64,000 nucleotides of DNA. Source: Armatimonadota bacterium (GTDB lineage Bacteria > Armatimonadota > UBA5829 > DSUL01). Shown here one piece after another: positions 6,929-15,441 of this stretch. A program made the position numbers and the translations under genes. How positions within the stretch are numbered: position 1 is the first letter of the stretch; each line of letters opens with the position of its first letter. The notes under the pieces are model-generated. The model was given only the letters and a program-made list of their open reading frames with translations. It did not search any database and had not been told where the DNA came from. The stretch lies in contig JADLDK010000044.1 in assembly GCA_020846715.1 (NCBI GenBank), positions 1 through 64,000 on the forward strand. Direction: 5' to 3'.

Positions 6929-9733
6929 GTGGCTCCAGATGGAAGATTTACTCTTACACTCCTCGCTCTCCAATGCCTCGCAATAGGCGTGTGCGCCCTA
7001 CCCTCACATGGGATTCCAGCCGTTGTCCCGCAATGGACTGACACACCACCAGTAGTAGACGGACGCCTGGACGATGTCGCCTGGCGGAAGGCAGCCAGCG
7101 TGGGCGAGTTTCAGTGGAATGGCAGGAAAGCGCAAGCATCCACAAACGCCTATCTTGCGTACGACGGCGAGGCGTTCTACGCCGGGTTCAAATGCGAGGC
7201 CCCTGCAGAATCGCTGGACGTGACCTATCTGAAAGACAATAGCCCGGTCTGGCAGGACGAATCAGTAGAGCTCTTTATCGCCCCGTGGAATGCTCCTGAC
7301 GCTGGAGGGCTCTACCATTTCGCTGTAAATTCCTCCAGCGCCAGAGCTTTTCTGCGCAACGAGGAAATCCAGGAGAACCTCGACTGGACAGCAGCCACAG
7401 CTCTGACCGCAAAGGGTTGGAGTGCGGAAATTCGTATTCCGTTAAGTATTTTTCGACAAAAGGGCACAAACGAGGCCGCGTGGCGCATACTGTTTGGACG
7501 AAATGCGAAAGCAATAGGTGAGTCCAGTTCGTGGCCGGAGTGTGGCGGACGATTTGCTTATTTCTGGAGTTTTGCTGAGCTTCTGCCTCCCGAGGGCAGA
7601 CCCGGTTTTCTCGGGCGCTATCAGCCGATCACGCCGCGCTCTCGTCCTGATCGGCAGCCTGGCATTCGCACCCTGGAGGCAGCGCCTGCAGAACCGGCCA
7701 TCCAGACCACCCTTATTCCCCAACCGAAACACTCCAAACCCGGCACATCGGCCTTTCGTTTGACGAAAACGACCAGAATCGTTATTCCGAAGGTCGCCTC
7801 AGGTTTGTCTGTGAGTGCCGCGCGAATTCTCGCTGACTGGATTCAAGAGAAAACTGGAATTCGTCCCATCGTCCAACGCAGATCTTCTGGAAGTCTCAAA
7901 GGTTGCATTCTTATCGCGCGCGCAGGCCAATCAGAGGCTCTGGCGCCTCTCCTCAAAGCTTACGGAGAGCGCATCAGCGCCGGGTATCCGGGCAAGGAAG
8001 GTTACGTTATCGCTGTGGACGCTCAGACTGCGGTTGTCGCGGGAAGCGACGATGCAGGCGTTTTATGGGGAGCACAGACGATGGCGCAGATGATTAGGAC
8101 AAATTCGACCGCTGCGCATTCGGCAAGCGCGCCAGAGATTTCAGGGGGAGTCGTGCGAGACCGGCCGAGCTTTCCTTTTCGAAGCGTGCATCTGCTCACA
8201 GCCAAAGACACCTACGCCTTCCAGAGCAAGCTGATTCGCACAGTACTCAGCCCACTTAAGATCAACTATGTCATACTTCAGATGGATAAGTATGACTGGC
8301 ACTCTCATCCAGAGATCACAGACCCGGCCAACCACGTCTCCGCATCCGACGTCAGAAAGCTAATAGCCTACGCTAGAAACTACGGCATCACGTATATCCC
8401 GCTGGTGATGTCACTCGGGCATATGGAGTGGATATTTCGCAACGGACATCATTTGGATATAGCTGAAGATCCCTCCAAACCTTACGCTTACTGTCCTCTG
8501 AATCCAAAGAGTTACGAGTTGATCTTCGATCTCTTTGACGAAGCCTATGAGCTGTTCGGCCGTCCGGGTCTGTTTCACATCGGGCATGATGAGTTCGATA
8601 TGATCGGAAAGTTCCCAACACACGAAGAGTGCGCAAAGCTGGGGAAGGAAGAATTGTACTATCGGGACACACTCAAGCTCGTCGCTCACTTGAAAGCACG
8701 CGGCGCACGCGCAATGATGTGGGGAGATATACTCGAAAAGGAAGGCTTCAAACAGCAGATTGCCCGCCTGCCAAAAGACGTGATGATCGCGGACTGGCAC
8801 TATGGACCAGGAGAAGACTACCCCAGTGTCGATTTCTTCAAGGAGCATGGGTATGACGTCATCGCAGCAACCTGGTACGTTCCGGAAAACATCTATAACT
8901 TCAGCAGGTACGCCGCTGAGCACGGCGCCGACGGGATGATGCAGACGACGTGGAGCGGATGGGAACCGGCGAGTGTGGTTCTTGAAAAATGGCCGGAGCA
9001 GATGTATCAGTACATTCTGGGATCTGAGTGGGCGTGGTCGCCAGGAGCCCGTTCGTTGGACACTCTACCCTACGAGGCGCAAACCGAGTTCAACCGTCGC
9101 TGGGGTATAACTACCGTGTCTATAGACCAGAAGCAGGCGCCTGCTTCTGGAGATCTGTTCAGTGTGAATCTCGGACCGTACGCAAATGTGCCGCTGGCTG
9201 ACAGTACCCGCTCCCCAGGATGGCTTGGCCTCGGGGCCGGTAACGATCTCAGCAGCCTTTCCGCCGGGCCGCAGCGACTCGGAAGCTTCACGTACCGTAT
9301 TCTGGGCTCTTCAGACGGAGCGCCCGCTGCGGTAATGCTACGCGGTCCCCGTATCACAGGGCGGCTACCGCAGCAGGTGACAGGTATAGCCGTGGACAGC
9401 CACGCCAAACAACTGTGGTTCCTACAGACAACGGGATACCTGGAAGGACAAGACAGAACTGTCGGAAGCTACACAATACACTACCATGACGGGGCGCATG
9501 AGGATGTTCCTCTTGTGTATGGGCGCAATATCCGGTCGTGGAGAGATGCGCAGCCAGTTGCGCAAACCGAAACCGCTTGGCGCGGCGTTGACGCATTGGG
9601 AAAAGCTGTGCGCTTGAGAGCCTTTTGCTGGACCAATCCCCACCCTGAGAAAATCATCCGCGCGATTGACTTTATGGCCGTTGAGGACAGTCAGGCATCG
9701 CCCGCAGTCGTGGCGATAACGGGGGTCAAGTAG
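6929..9733 (+). CDS. Secreted CBM9-like + GH20 hexosaminidase-like protein
   Basis: Probable extracytoplasmic exo-beta-N-acetylhexosaminidase of 934 residues. The GTG start, one base after the upstream stop, yields a signal peptide (LLALQCLAIGVCALPSHG). Residues about 35-230 form a CBM9/DOMON-like sugar-binding domain beginning PVVDGRLDDVAW. About 260-390 is the alpha/beta domain that precedes GH20 catalytic barrels, and about 400-720 is the GH20 barrel with HIGHDE at H550-E555, giving the catalytic Asp-Glu pair D554-E555. Most family members have HxGGDE, so the fourth residue (H553) is a variant. The last 200 residues are a beta-rich tail I do not recognise. Likely substrates are GlcNAc/GalNAc-containing glycans; specificity cannot be read from the sequence. 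Confidence 0.85.
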   Translation: MAPDGRFTLTLLALQCLAIGVCALPSHGIPAVVPQWTDTPPVVDGRLDDVAWRKAASVGEFQWNGRKAQASTNAYLAYDGEAFYAGFKCEAPAESLDVTYLKDNSPVWQDESVELFIAPWNAPDAGGLYHFAVNSSSARAFLRNEEIQENLDWTAATALTAKGWSAEIRIPLSIFRQKGTNEAAWRILFGRNAKAIGESSSWPECGGRFAYFWSFAELLPPEGRPGFLGRYQPITPRSRPDRQPGIRTLEAAPAEPAIQTTLIPQPKHSKPGTSAFRLTKTTRIVIPKVASGLSVSAARILADWIQEKTGIRPIVQRRSSGSLKGCILIARAGQSEALAPLLKAYGERISAGYPGKEGYVIAVDAQTAVVAGSDDAGVLWGAQTMAQMIRTNSTAAHSASAPEISGGVVRDRPSFPFRSVHLLTAKDTYAFQSKLIRTVLSPLKINYVILQMDKYDWHSHPEITDPANHVSASDVRKLIAYARNYGITYIPLVMSLGHMEWIFRNGHHLDIAEDPSKPYAYCPLNPKSYELIFDLFDEAYELFGRPGLFHIGHDEFDMIGKFPTHEECAKLGKEELYYRDTLKLVAHLKARGARAMMWGDILEKEGFKQQIARLPKDVMIADWHYGPGEDYPSVDFFKEHGYDVIAATWYVPENIYNFSRYAAEHGADGMMQTTWSGWEPASVVLEKWPEQMYQYILGSEWAWSPGARSLDTLPYEAQTEFNRRWGITTVSIDQKQAPASGDLFSVNLGPYANVPLADSTRSPGWLGLGAGNDLSSLSAGPQRLGSFTYRILGSSDGAPAAVMLRGPRITGRLPQQVTGIAVDSHAKQLWFLQTTGYLEGQDRTVGSYTIHYHDGAHEDVPLVYGRNIRSWRDAQPVAQTETAWRGVDALGKAVRLRAFCWTNPHPEKIIRAIDFMAVEDSQASPAVVAITGVK

Positions 9734-9753
9734 TAGAGGCGGCTAAGATAACG

Positions 9754-9825
9754 TGAGCCGCATTGGATTCGAACCAATGACCCTCTCCTTAAAAGGGAGA
9801 TGCTCTACCCCTGAGCTAGCGGCCC
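9754..9825 (-). tRNA. tRNA-Lys (UUU anticodon)
   Basis: Reading the minus strand, a complete cloverleaf of 72 nt can be folded. The acceptor stem is GGGCCGC with GCGGCTC, including one G-T wobble. The D-arm contains GCTCAGGGGTAGAGC, and the anticodon arm is TCTCC-CTTTTAA-GGAGA with anticodon TTT. The T-arm is ATTGGTTCGAATCCAAT and the discriminator base is A. The 3' CCA is not encoded and must be added. It lies downstream of purA on the same strand. Confidence 0.97.
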
Positions 9826-9835
9826 ACCGCCGAGT

Positions 9836-9841
9836 ATTATA
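9836..9841 (-). promoter_or_regulatory. Putative -10 box for tRNA-Lys
   Basis: A perfect TATAAT on the minus strand sits about 10 bases upstream of the tRNA 5' end. No good -35 hexamer is visible at 16-18 bases. It could give the tRNA its own promoter in addition to read-through from purA. Confidence 0.45.
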
Positions 9842-9890
9842 GACGCGCTCCGCCGAACCTCGCCAGTGAGATTTCGAGCATCTGCGACAC

Positions 9891-11165
9891 TCAGTCCATC
9901 AGGATTGTCTGATCGCGACGCTCCCCAACGCTAACCGCCCACACAGGCACCTCGACAAGCTCTGAAATGCGATCTATGTAGGCGCGCGCATTCGCGGGGA
10001 GATGCTCCAGTTGCCTGGCTTCCACCACGGACTCACTCCACCCGGGCATCTCTTCGTACACTGGCGTAGCACGGTTCAGGACGGTTGTATCCTGTGGAAA
10101 CTGCCGCGTGATCTTTCCGTCAATCTCATAGGCAGTGGCGATCTTCAGGGACTTCTGCCCAGTCAACACGTCCAGCTTAATCAGCGCCAGACGCGAGCAA
10201 CTGTTGATGCGAGATGTGAAGTTCACCGCCACCGCATCGAACCAGCCGCACCGTCTCGGCCGGCCTGTTGTCGTGCCGAACTCTGCCCCTTTCTGACGAA
10301 TCGCCTCGCCTTGCTCGCCGTGCAGCTCAGTCATAAAGACACCTTCACCGACTCGAGTGGTGTAGACCTTGGCGACGCCAACCACTTCATCAATACACCG
10401 TGGACCGATCCCGGTGCCCACCGTCGCACCGCCTGAGATCGGGTGCGAAGAGGTCACGTACGGGTAGGTACCGTGATCAATATCCAGAAGCGACCCGTGC
10501 GCACCCTCAAACACGATGGACTCGCCAGCGCCCTGAGCCTTTGAAACAAGATGAGAAGTGTCAGCAACATGGGGAGCGATGGCTTCAGCATAGGTGCCGT
10601 ACTCATCGCAGATTTCGGAAGCGTCCAAAGGCTCTCCGCCGAAGACACTCTTGATAAGACTGTTTTTGTACTCCAATATCTCTCGCGTGCGAAGAGCGCA
10701 GCGCTCCGGGTCAATCAGATCGCAGATGCGCAAGCCCCACCGCCCGTACTTGTCCTGATAGCACGGGCCAATTCCGCGCCCTGTTGTGCCGATTTTCTGA
10801 GAACCCCGGTGGCGCTCCTCAAGGCTGTCAAGCAGTTTGTGCCACGGCATAATCACGTGCGCGGTGCTGGAGATTTTCAGCTTGCCCGTGTCAATCCCGC
10901 GGGCGCTGAGGCTGGATAGCTCCCCGCACAGGACAGCCGGGTCTATCACGACCCCATCCGCAATGACAGCGGTCACGTTCGGGTGAAGAATGCCGGCCGG
11001 CATTGTGTGAAACTTGTAGGTCTGGTCGCCAACAACAACTGTGTGCCCCGCGTTGTTGCCACCATTGTAGCGCACCACCATGCTCGCGTGCTCAGCGAGA
11101 TAGTCAACTATCTTCCCCTTAGCTTCATCCCCCCACTGAAGACCAACGACCACTGTTGTAGGCAC
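9891..11165 (-). CDS. purA: Adenylosuccinate synthetase
   Basis: Cytosolic enzyme of AMP synthesis: IMP + aspartate + GTP gives adenylosuccinate. The 424 residues are full length. The N-terminus VVVGLQWGDEAKGKIVDYL is the phosphate-binding and catalytic signature (usual form WGDEGKGK, one Gly to Ala change), followed by YNGGNNAGHTVV. GTTGRGIGPCYQDK and GRPRRCGWFDAV are further purA signatures. GTG start with AAAGGA about 9 bases upstream. It is divergent from a LysR gene and upstream of tRNA-Lys; the shared promoter region holds a palindrome (11231-11243). Confidence 0.97.
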   Translation of the reverse strand: MPTTVVVGLQWGDEAKGKIVDYLAEHASMVVRYNGGNNAGHTVVVGDQTYKFHTMPAGILHPNVTAVIADGVVIDPAVLCGELSSLSARGIDTGKLKISSTAHVIMPWHKLLDSLEERHRGSQKIGTTGRGIGPCYQDKYGRWGLRICDLIDPERCALRTREILEYKNSLIKSVFGGEPLDASEICDEYGTYAEAIAPHVADTSHLVSKAQGAGESIVFEGAHGSLLDIDHGTYPYVTSSHPISGGATVGTGIGPRCIDEVVGVAKVYTTRVGEGVFMTELHGEQGEAIRQKGAEFGTTTGRPRRCGWFDAVAVNFTSRINSCSRLALIKLDVLTGQKSLKIATAYEIDGKITRQFPQDTTVLNRATPVYEEMPGWSESVVEARQLEHLPANARAYIDRISELVEVPVWAVSVGERRDQTILMD

Positions 11166-11230
11166 TCTGCAATCCTTTCCCGCTCAAGTGGCGGCAATCC
11201 ATTGTCTGATAGCGGCCAGATTCGGCCGCC

Positions 11231-11243
11231 CTTACATTGTAAG
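11231..11243. promoter_or_regulatory. Perfect palindrome, candidate regulator-binding site
   Basis: CTTACA-T-TGTAAG is a perfect 6+1+6 inverted repeat in the purA/lysR divergent region. It covers the -35 of the regulator promoter and the -10 of the purA promoter. LysR-type regulators usually bind a dyad here and repress themselves. The spacing is not the classic T-N11-A, so the link to the adjacent regulator is inference. Confidence 0.4.
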
Positions 11244-11259
11244 ACATGTCGGCTATAAT
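11231..11259 (+). promoter_or_regulatory. Candidate promoter of the LysR-type regulator gene
   Basis: CTTACA (11231-11236), a 17-base spacer and a perfect TATAAT (11254-11259) precede the regulator start by about 60 bases. The -35 is part of the palindrome at 11231-11243. Confidence 0.5.
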
Positions 11260-11263
11260 GCAA
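11236..11263 (-). promoter_or_regulatory. Candidate purA promoter
   Basis: On the minus strand a TTGCAT-like -35 (11258-11263) and a TACAAT -10 (11236-11241) are separated by 16 bases, about 70 bases upstream of the purA GTG. It overlaps the plus-strand lysR promoter, so the two are likely to compete. Confidence 0.45.
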
Positions 11264-11317
11264 GCGTAATCTTTTTGTGGGTCGCATAATGTCAATTTAT
11301 GCAGAGACGGGGAATTA

Positions 11318-12235
11318 TTGGCTGAGGCAGTGGCCACGTGGACTCTTGAACAACTCAGAACATTAGCTGAAGTAGTAAGAACAGGCAGTTTCACGCGCGC
11401 GGCTGAGACACTCAATCTCAGCCAGCCGGCTGTGAGCGTACAGATTCGCTCACTGGAGCGGGCCGTCGGAGAGGTCTTGCTGGAGAGACGTCCTCGGCGC
11501 TTGATCCTCACTGACGCCGGGCGCATTGTCCACGAATCCGCTCTGTCACTGGCTCGGCTGGAGAATGACTGTCTGGCGCATCTGAGTGATCTTAGAAGTC
11601 TGCACGGAGGTTCCTTGCGCCTTGGCGCGGGCGCAACCCCCAGCATCTTCACGCTGGCGGGGGTGTTTGCGCAGTACTACACGCGCTGGCCCAGAGTAGA
11701 GCTCAAAGTACAGATCGGACGCACGTCAGAGCTGTTGGAAGGTGTGTGGCAGGACGAACTGGACATGGCTATCGTGTCCTCAGCAGTTTCCAGACAGGGT
11801 TTGGAGCAGTTGCCCATCTACTCAGAAACGTGCGTTGCGATCGTGGCCCAGTCTCATCCGCTTGCGGAGCGCGAAACGGTAGATTTCAAAGAGCTGAGCG
11901 CCTGTCCTCTCGTCATGCTGCCTTCTGAGAGCGGGTTTCGCGCCTTTGTCGAGACTGAGCTGGCCAAGCAGGATTTTGTGCTGACCATCTCCATGGAACT
12001 CGCAAGCCTTGAAGCGATCAAAGAGGTGGTGCGAAATGGAGCGCTGGTGTCAATCGTGCCTGAAACGGCCGTTGCCCTGGAATCAGAGAACGGTGGTATC
12101 AAGGCCCTTCCTTTGAGAAATGTCGATCTGCGTCGCCAGACGATAGCGGTTCGCCGCTCTGACAAATATGTGACGGAAGCCATGCAGGCGTTTTACAGGC
12201 TTTTGACAGAGCGCTGGCCCCCTTCAGACCGATAA
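11318..12235 (+). CDS. LysR-family transcriptional regulator
   Basis: DNA-binding regulator of 305 residues. The N-terminal winged helix-turn-helix is clear (LEQLRTLAEVVRTGSFTRAAETLNLSQPAVSVQIRSLER, shown here in two parts: LEQLRTLAEVVRTGSFTRAA and ETLNLSQPAVSVQIRSLER). The remainder, from about residue 95, is the two-lobed periplasmic-binding-protein-like effector domain. The TTG start follows GAGACGGGG; a GTG 12 bases further in is an alternative. It is divergent from purA with overlapping promoters. The ligand and targets cannot be told from sequence; the neighbouring purA is the simplest candidate target, but housekeeping targets for LysR proteins are unusual. Confidence 0.92.
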   Translation: MAEAVATWTLEQLRTLAEVVRTGSFTRAAETLNLSQPAVSVQIRSLERAVGEVLLERRPRRLILTDAGRIVHESALSLARLENDCLAHLSDLRSLHGGSLRLGAGATPSIFTLAGVFAQYYTRWPRVELKVQIGRTSELLEGVWQDELDMAIVSSAVSRQGLEQLPIYSETCVAIVAQSHPLAERETVDFKELSACPLVMLPSESGFRAFVETELAKQDFVLTISMELASLEAIKEVVRNGALVSIVPETAVALESENGGIKALPLRNVDLRRQTIAVRRSDKYVTEAMQAFYRLLTERWPPSDR

Positions 12236-12333
12236 TATGAAGAGCTATTCAGACCAAATCACAGCCTCCAGAGAACAAGATTGCACGGGTTTTGCGTCAG
12301 ATAACTGGACAATGAAGAGTGCCAGGCGTTCGA

Positions 12334-12362
12334 TTGACACAGACAAGAGCCATCTGTATACT
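12334..12362 (+). promoter_or_regulatory. Strong sigma-70-type promoter for murA-mreB
   Basis: TTGACA (12334-12339), exactly 17 bases, then TATACT (12357-12362). Transcription would start near 12369, about 55 bases before the GTG I choose for murA. This argues against starting murA at the upstream in-frame ATG (12319). Confidence 0.8.
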
Positions 12363-12423
12363 CTACACGGCTGTCAATGGAGAGAGGGCTGAAGACTTTG
12401 CAGGCACGGAGGGCACTGGAAAA

Positions 12424-13713
12424 GTGGCGACACTGATAATTGAGGGCGGTCAACGACTGTCCGGGGATGTCACGGCAAGCGGTAGTAAAAACGGGGCTCT
12501 GGCCCTAATGGCAGCCACGCTTCTTGTCGAGGGAGAGGTCGTTCTTCACAATCTGCCCCGAATCGGTGACGTCCAGATTATGGTCGAGATGCTCCAGGCT
12601 CTGGGCGCTCGGGCAGAGCTCTCCTCCGACGGTGTGCTGAGCGTCAATGCTTCACAGATAACGGACAGTGAGGCTCCTGCCTCTCTTGTCAAACGTATGC
12701 GCGCTTCCTTTTCAGTCCTTGGACCTCTGCTTGCTCGCACAGGATTGGCGCGTGTGGCAATGCCGGGCGGCTGCAATATCGGATCCCGACCCATCGACTT
12801 TCACATTAAGGGCATTCAGTCACTGGGAGCTTCTGTCCGCAACGACCACGGGATCGTGGAAGCGCGCGCTGAGCGACTGACAGGCGCGCGCATTTATATG
12901 GCTTTTCCAAGCGCTGGCGCGACTCAGCAGATTATGACAGCCGCCTGCCTAGCAGACGGTGTTACGACCATTGAGAATGCCGCCTGTGAACCTGAGATTG
13001 CGGACCTTGCCCTTTTCCTGAATCGCTGCGGAGCCAAAGTGCAGGGGGCCGGCACGAACACTGTACAGGTGGAAGGAGTCGAGCGGCTGACAGGTGTTGA
13101 GCACACGATCATCCCTGACCGCGTGGAAATAGGCACGTTCGCACTGGCGGCTGTAAACACGAATGGCGAGGTTTTTATAAGAAAAGCCGTTCCGGAGCAT
13201 CTCACTGCTTTGACGCAGAAACTGCAGGAGATAGGGGCGATGACACAAGCGCTGGATGATGGGCTTTTCGTGGCGTGCAAACGTACGTGCGTTGGGACAG
13301 ATATTGTCACGATGCCCCACCCCGGATTTGCCACAGACCTGCAGCAGCCAATGGGCGCTGTGCTCGCCACTGCAGATGGCACTTCTATTATCACGGAGAA
13401 AGTCTACGAAAATCGCTTTAGATATCTGGATGAGCTGAAGAGAATGGGCGCTGACGCTCATACGGAAAACCGCACAGCCATCATCCGAGGAGTACCGCGC
13501 CTGCACGGAGCCGCCGTCACAGCCTGCGATCTGCGCGCCGGGGCGGCGCTGACTATTGCCGCTCTGGGAGCGGAGGGCATTACAGAGATTTCCGATGTTG
13601 AACACATCCACCGCGGCTACGAAAACCTGGACGGGAAGCTGAATGCGCTGGGCGCCAGAGTCCTTTCTGGCGATGCCAGTACGATGAGCGAGGTCCTTGC
13701 TTGTTTGGAATGA
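12424..13713 (+). CDS. murA: UDP-N-acetylglucosamine 1-carboxyvinyltransferase
   Basis: First committed step of peptidoglycan synthesis: transfer of enolpyruvate from PEP to UDP-GlcNAc in the cytosol. With the GTG at 12424 the protein is 429 residues and begins [20 protein letters not shown], the normal MurA start. The catalytic cysteine is present (C117 in [18 protein letters not shown]), so the protein is of the fosfomycin-target type with Cys rather than Asp. GGAGG lies about 11 bases before the GTG. An in-frame ATG at 12319 would precede the promoter and is rejected. The stop overlaps mreB. Confidence 0.95.
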   Translation: MATLIIEGGQRLSGDVTASGSKNGALALMAATLLVEGEVVLHNLPRIGDVQIMVEMLQALGARAELSSDGVLSVNASQITDSEAPASLVKRMRASFSVLGPLLARTGLARVAMPGGCNIGSRPIDFHIKGIQSLGASVRNDHGIVEARAERLTGARIYMAFPSAGATQQIMTAACLADGVTTIENAACEPEIADLALFLNRCGAKVQGAGTNTVQVEGVERLTGVEHTIIPDRVEIGTFALAAVNTNGEVFIRKAVPEHLTALTQKLQEIGAMTQALDDGLFVACKRTCVGTDIVTMPHPGFATDLQQPMGAVLATADGTSIITEKVYENRFRYLDELKRMGADAHTENRTAIIRGVPRLHGAAVTACDLRAGAALTIAALGAEGITEISDVEHIHRGYENLDGKLNALGARVLSGDASTMSEVLACLE

Positions 13714-14708
13714 CCGCCGATCTCGGGATCGATCTCGGGACTGCTAATATTATCGTCTTCCGAAAAGGCAAGGGAATTGTTCTGAGAGAGCCGTCCGTTG
13801 TTGCGATCTCCACCACAAATAACAAAATTCGCGCCGTTGGTGAGGAGGCGCGATTGATGCTTGGTCGAACGCCGGGGAACATCGTGGCAGTTCGTCCCCT
13901 TTCTGACGGGGTCATCGCAGACTACACGACGACAGAGAAGATGCTGGAATACATACTGGCGAAGGTGTGTGGCCGCCGCAGAGTCTTCAAGCCGCGCGTC
14001 CTGGTGTCAGTGCCCTCAGGCGTCACGAATGTTGAGAAGCGCGCGGTAATCCAGGCCGCCAGGGCAGCCGGCGCTTCCGAAGCTTTCACCATTGAAGAGC
14101 CTATGGCGGCCGCAATCGGCGCTGGACTGCCCATCGCAATGCCCGGCGGAAACATGGTTGTGGACATAGGCGGCGGGACTACGGGCATAGCCGTCATCTC
14201 ACTTGAAGGGATTGTCGTCAGCAATTCTCTTCGCGTCGGTGGCAACAAAATTGACGAAGTCATCACCAGACACATCAAGAACAGTTACAACTTGATGATT
14301 GGCGACCGCACTGCCGAAGAGATCAAGATGAAAGTTGGATCTGCCTTCCCTCTAGAGCCCGAGGTGCGAATGGAGGTGCGCGGACGAGACCTTGTGGCCG
14401 GACTGCCAAAAACTGTGGAGGTCACGAGCGAAGAAATTCGCTCCGCAATGGCAGAGCCTGTCACCCTGATTGTGGAGCGCGTGAAGGCGACTCTTGAGCA
14501 GACCCCGCCGGAGCTGGCTTCTGATATCATAGAACGCGGCGTTATGCTGACTGGCGGAGGCGCTCTGGTGAGAGGGCTTGACCGCCTGCTTTCGCTTGAA
14601 ACGAACATACCGGTGCATGTCGCCGATGACCCTCTGACCTGCGTGGCGCTTGGCACCGGGCGAGCGCTTGAGGAGATGCGGGTCATTCGCGACAGCGAAG
14701 TCGCGTAA
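13701..14708 (+). CDS. mreB: Rod-shape-determining protein MreB
   Basis: Actin-like cytoskeletal ATPase that positions the elongation machinery under the membrane. The 335 residues have the ASKHA signatures: phosphate-1 loop [14 protein letters not shown], phosphate-2 [16 protein letters not shown] and adenosine loop [14 protein letters not shown]. The TTG at 13701 gives [16 protein letters not shown], matching the amphipathic MFG start of many MreB proteins; the ATG at 13710 is the alternative. It overlaps the murA stop, so the two are coupled. mreC and mreD do not follow; an SLH-domain protein does. Confidence 0.93.
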   Translation: MFGMTADLGIDLGTANIIVFRKGKGIVLREPSVVAISTTNNKIRAVGEEARLMLGRTPGNIVAVRPLSDGVIADYTTTEKMLEYILAKVCGRRRVFKPRVLVSVPSGVTNVEKRAVIQAARAAGASEAFTIEEPMAAAIGAGLPIAMPGGNMVVDIGGGTTGIAVISLEGIVVSNSLRVGGNKIDEVITRHIKNSYNLMIGDRTAEEIKMKVGSAFPLEPEVRMEVRGRDLVAGLPKTVEVTSEEIRSAMAEPVTLIVERVKATLEQTPPELASDIIERGVMLTGGGALVRGLDRLLSLETNIPVHVADDPLTCVALGTGRALEEMRVIRDSEVA

Positions 14709-14751
14709 AGTCGTCTCAGCTTGTCACTCTCACCCAAAGGAGCCTTACGAC

Positions 14752-15306
14752 GTGCGCCGAATGTTGCTCACCCTTTTTTGCCTTCTGATTTTCTCATCTG
14801 CTTCAGTGCTGGCCGACCAGACTCCCACCGATACGCCGGCGCGAGACGCTCATGCTGACGCGATCAGGGAGCTTCAGGACATGGGCATCCTGATGCCACT
14901 TCCAGAAGAGTCCTATCGCGCAGATTATCCTGTTACGCGACAGGAGCTCGCTGTGGTCGTGAGGCGTATGATGGAGTACTACGAGGCCTCACTGCCGTCG
15001 TCAATAAAATCAGCTCTGACCCCCAACGTCTCCAGGGATGACAAATCCACAGAGACCTCAGCGGAAAACCCGAAAGGGCCGCCACAGAGCGCACCGGCCT
15101 GGCTGCAGTCCAAAGGTGTCCAAGTTCCGTCCGCGATCTTGACCTCGCCTGACAAACCAGCCACGGCACAAGACGTTGCCACCGTCCTGGCATCCGCATT
15201 CACCCGCCTCATCGAGGCTGCATCTCCAGGGTACGGGGAAGAATTGCAGGCTGACGCAGAAGGCCACCGCGCTTCCGCTCTGAAAACCCCGTCACAATCA
15301 CAGTAG
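14752..15306 (+). CDS. Exported SLH-domain-like protein
   Basis: A 184-residue exported protein. The GTG at 14752 has an excellent AAAGGAG nine bases upstream and gives a clean signal peptide (MRRMLLTLFCLLIFSSASVLADQ); the longer in-frame ORF back to 14650 overlaps mreB and is not needed. Residues about 32-75 (AIRELQDMGIL...YRADYPVTRQELAVVVRRMM) fit an S-layer homology repeat, which in other bacteria binds secondary wall polymers. A weaker second copy is seen near 120-160 (LQSKGVQVP...PATAQDVATVLASAFTRLI). The linker is rich in S, T, P and E. Probably anchored to the cell wall or surface; function otherwise unknown. Confidence 0.75.
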   Translation: MRRMLLTLFCLLIFSSASVLADQTPTDTPARDAHADAIRELQDMGILMPLPEESYRADYPVTRQELAVVVRRMMEYYEASLPSSIKSALTPNVSRDDKSTETSAENPKGPPQSAPAWLQSKGVQVPSAILTSPDKPATAQDVATVLASAFTRLIEAASPGYGEELQADAEGHRASALKTPSQSQ

Positions 15307-15441
15307 TCCCCACCGGCAAAGCAACGTATACTGAAGGGTAGCCTCCGGCGCAGTTGCACCGATCACGCGCAGCGGAGCCACCACACTGTCTCGCCTCGAT
15401 ATCACTCCACAGTTCTGGTTCAGGCGTTCAAAGGAGACGGG

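Noticed and set aside
12319-12423. N-terminal extension of murA from the upstream ATG
   Set aside because: The ATG lies upstream of the strong TTGACA-17-TATACT promoter and the added residues are absent from MurA proteins.
12949-13611. 220-codon minus-strand frame within murA
   Set aside because: Fully antisense to conserved MurA sequence.
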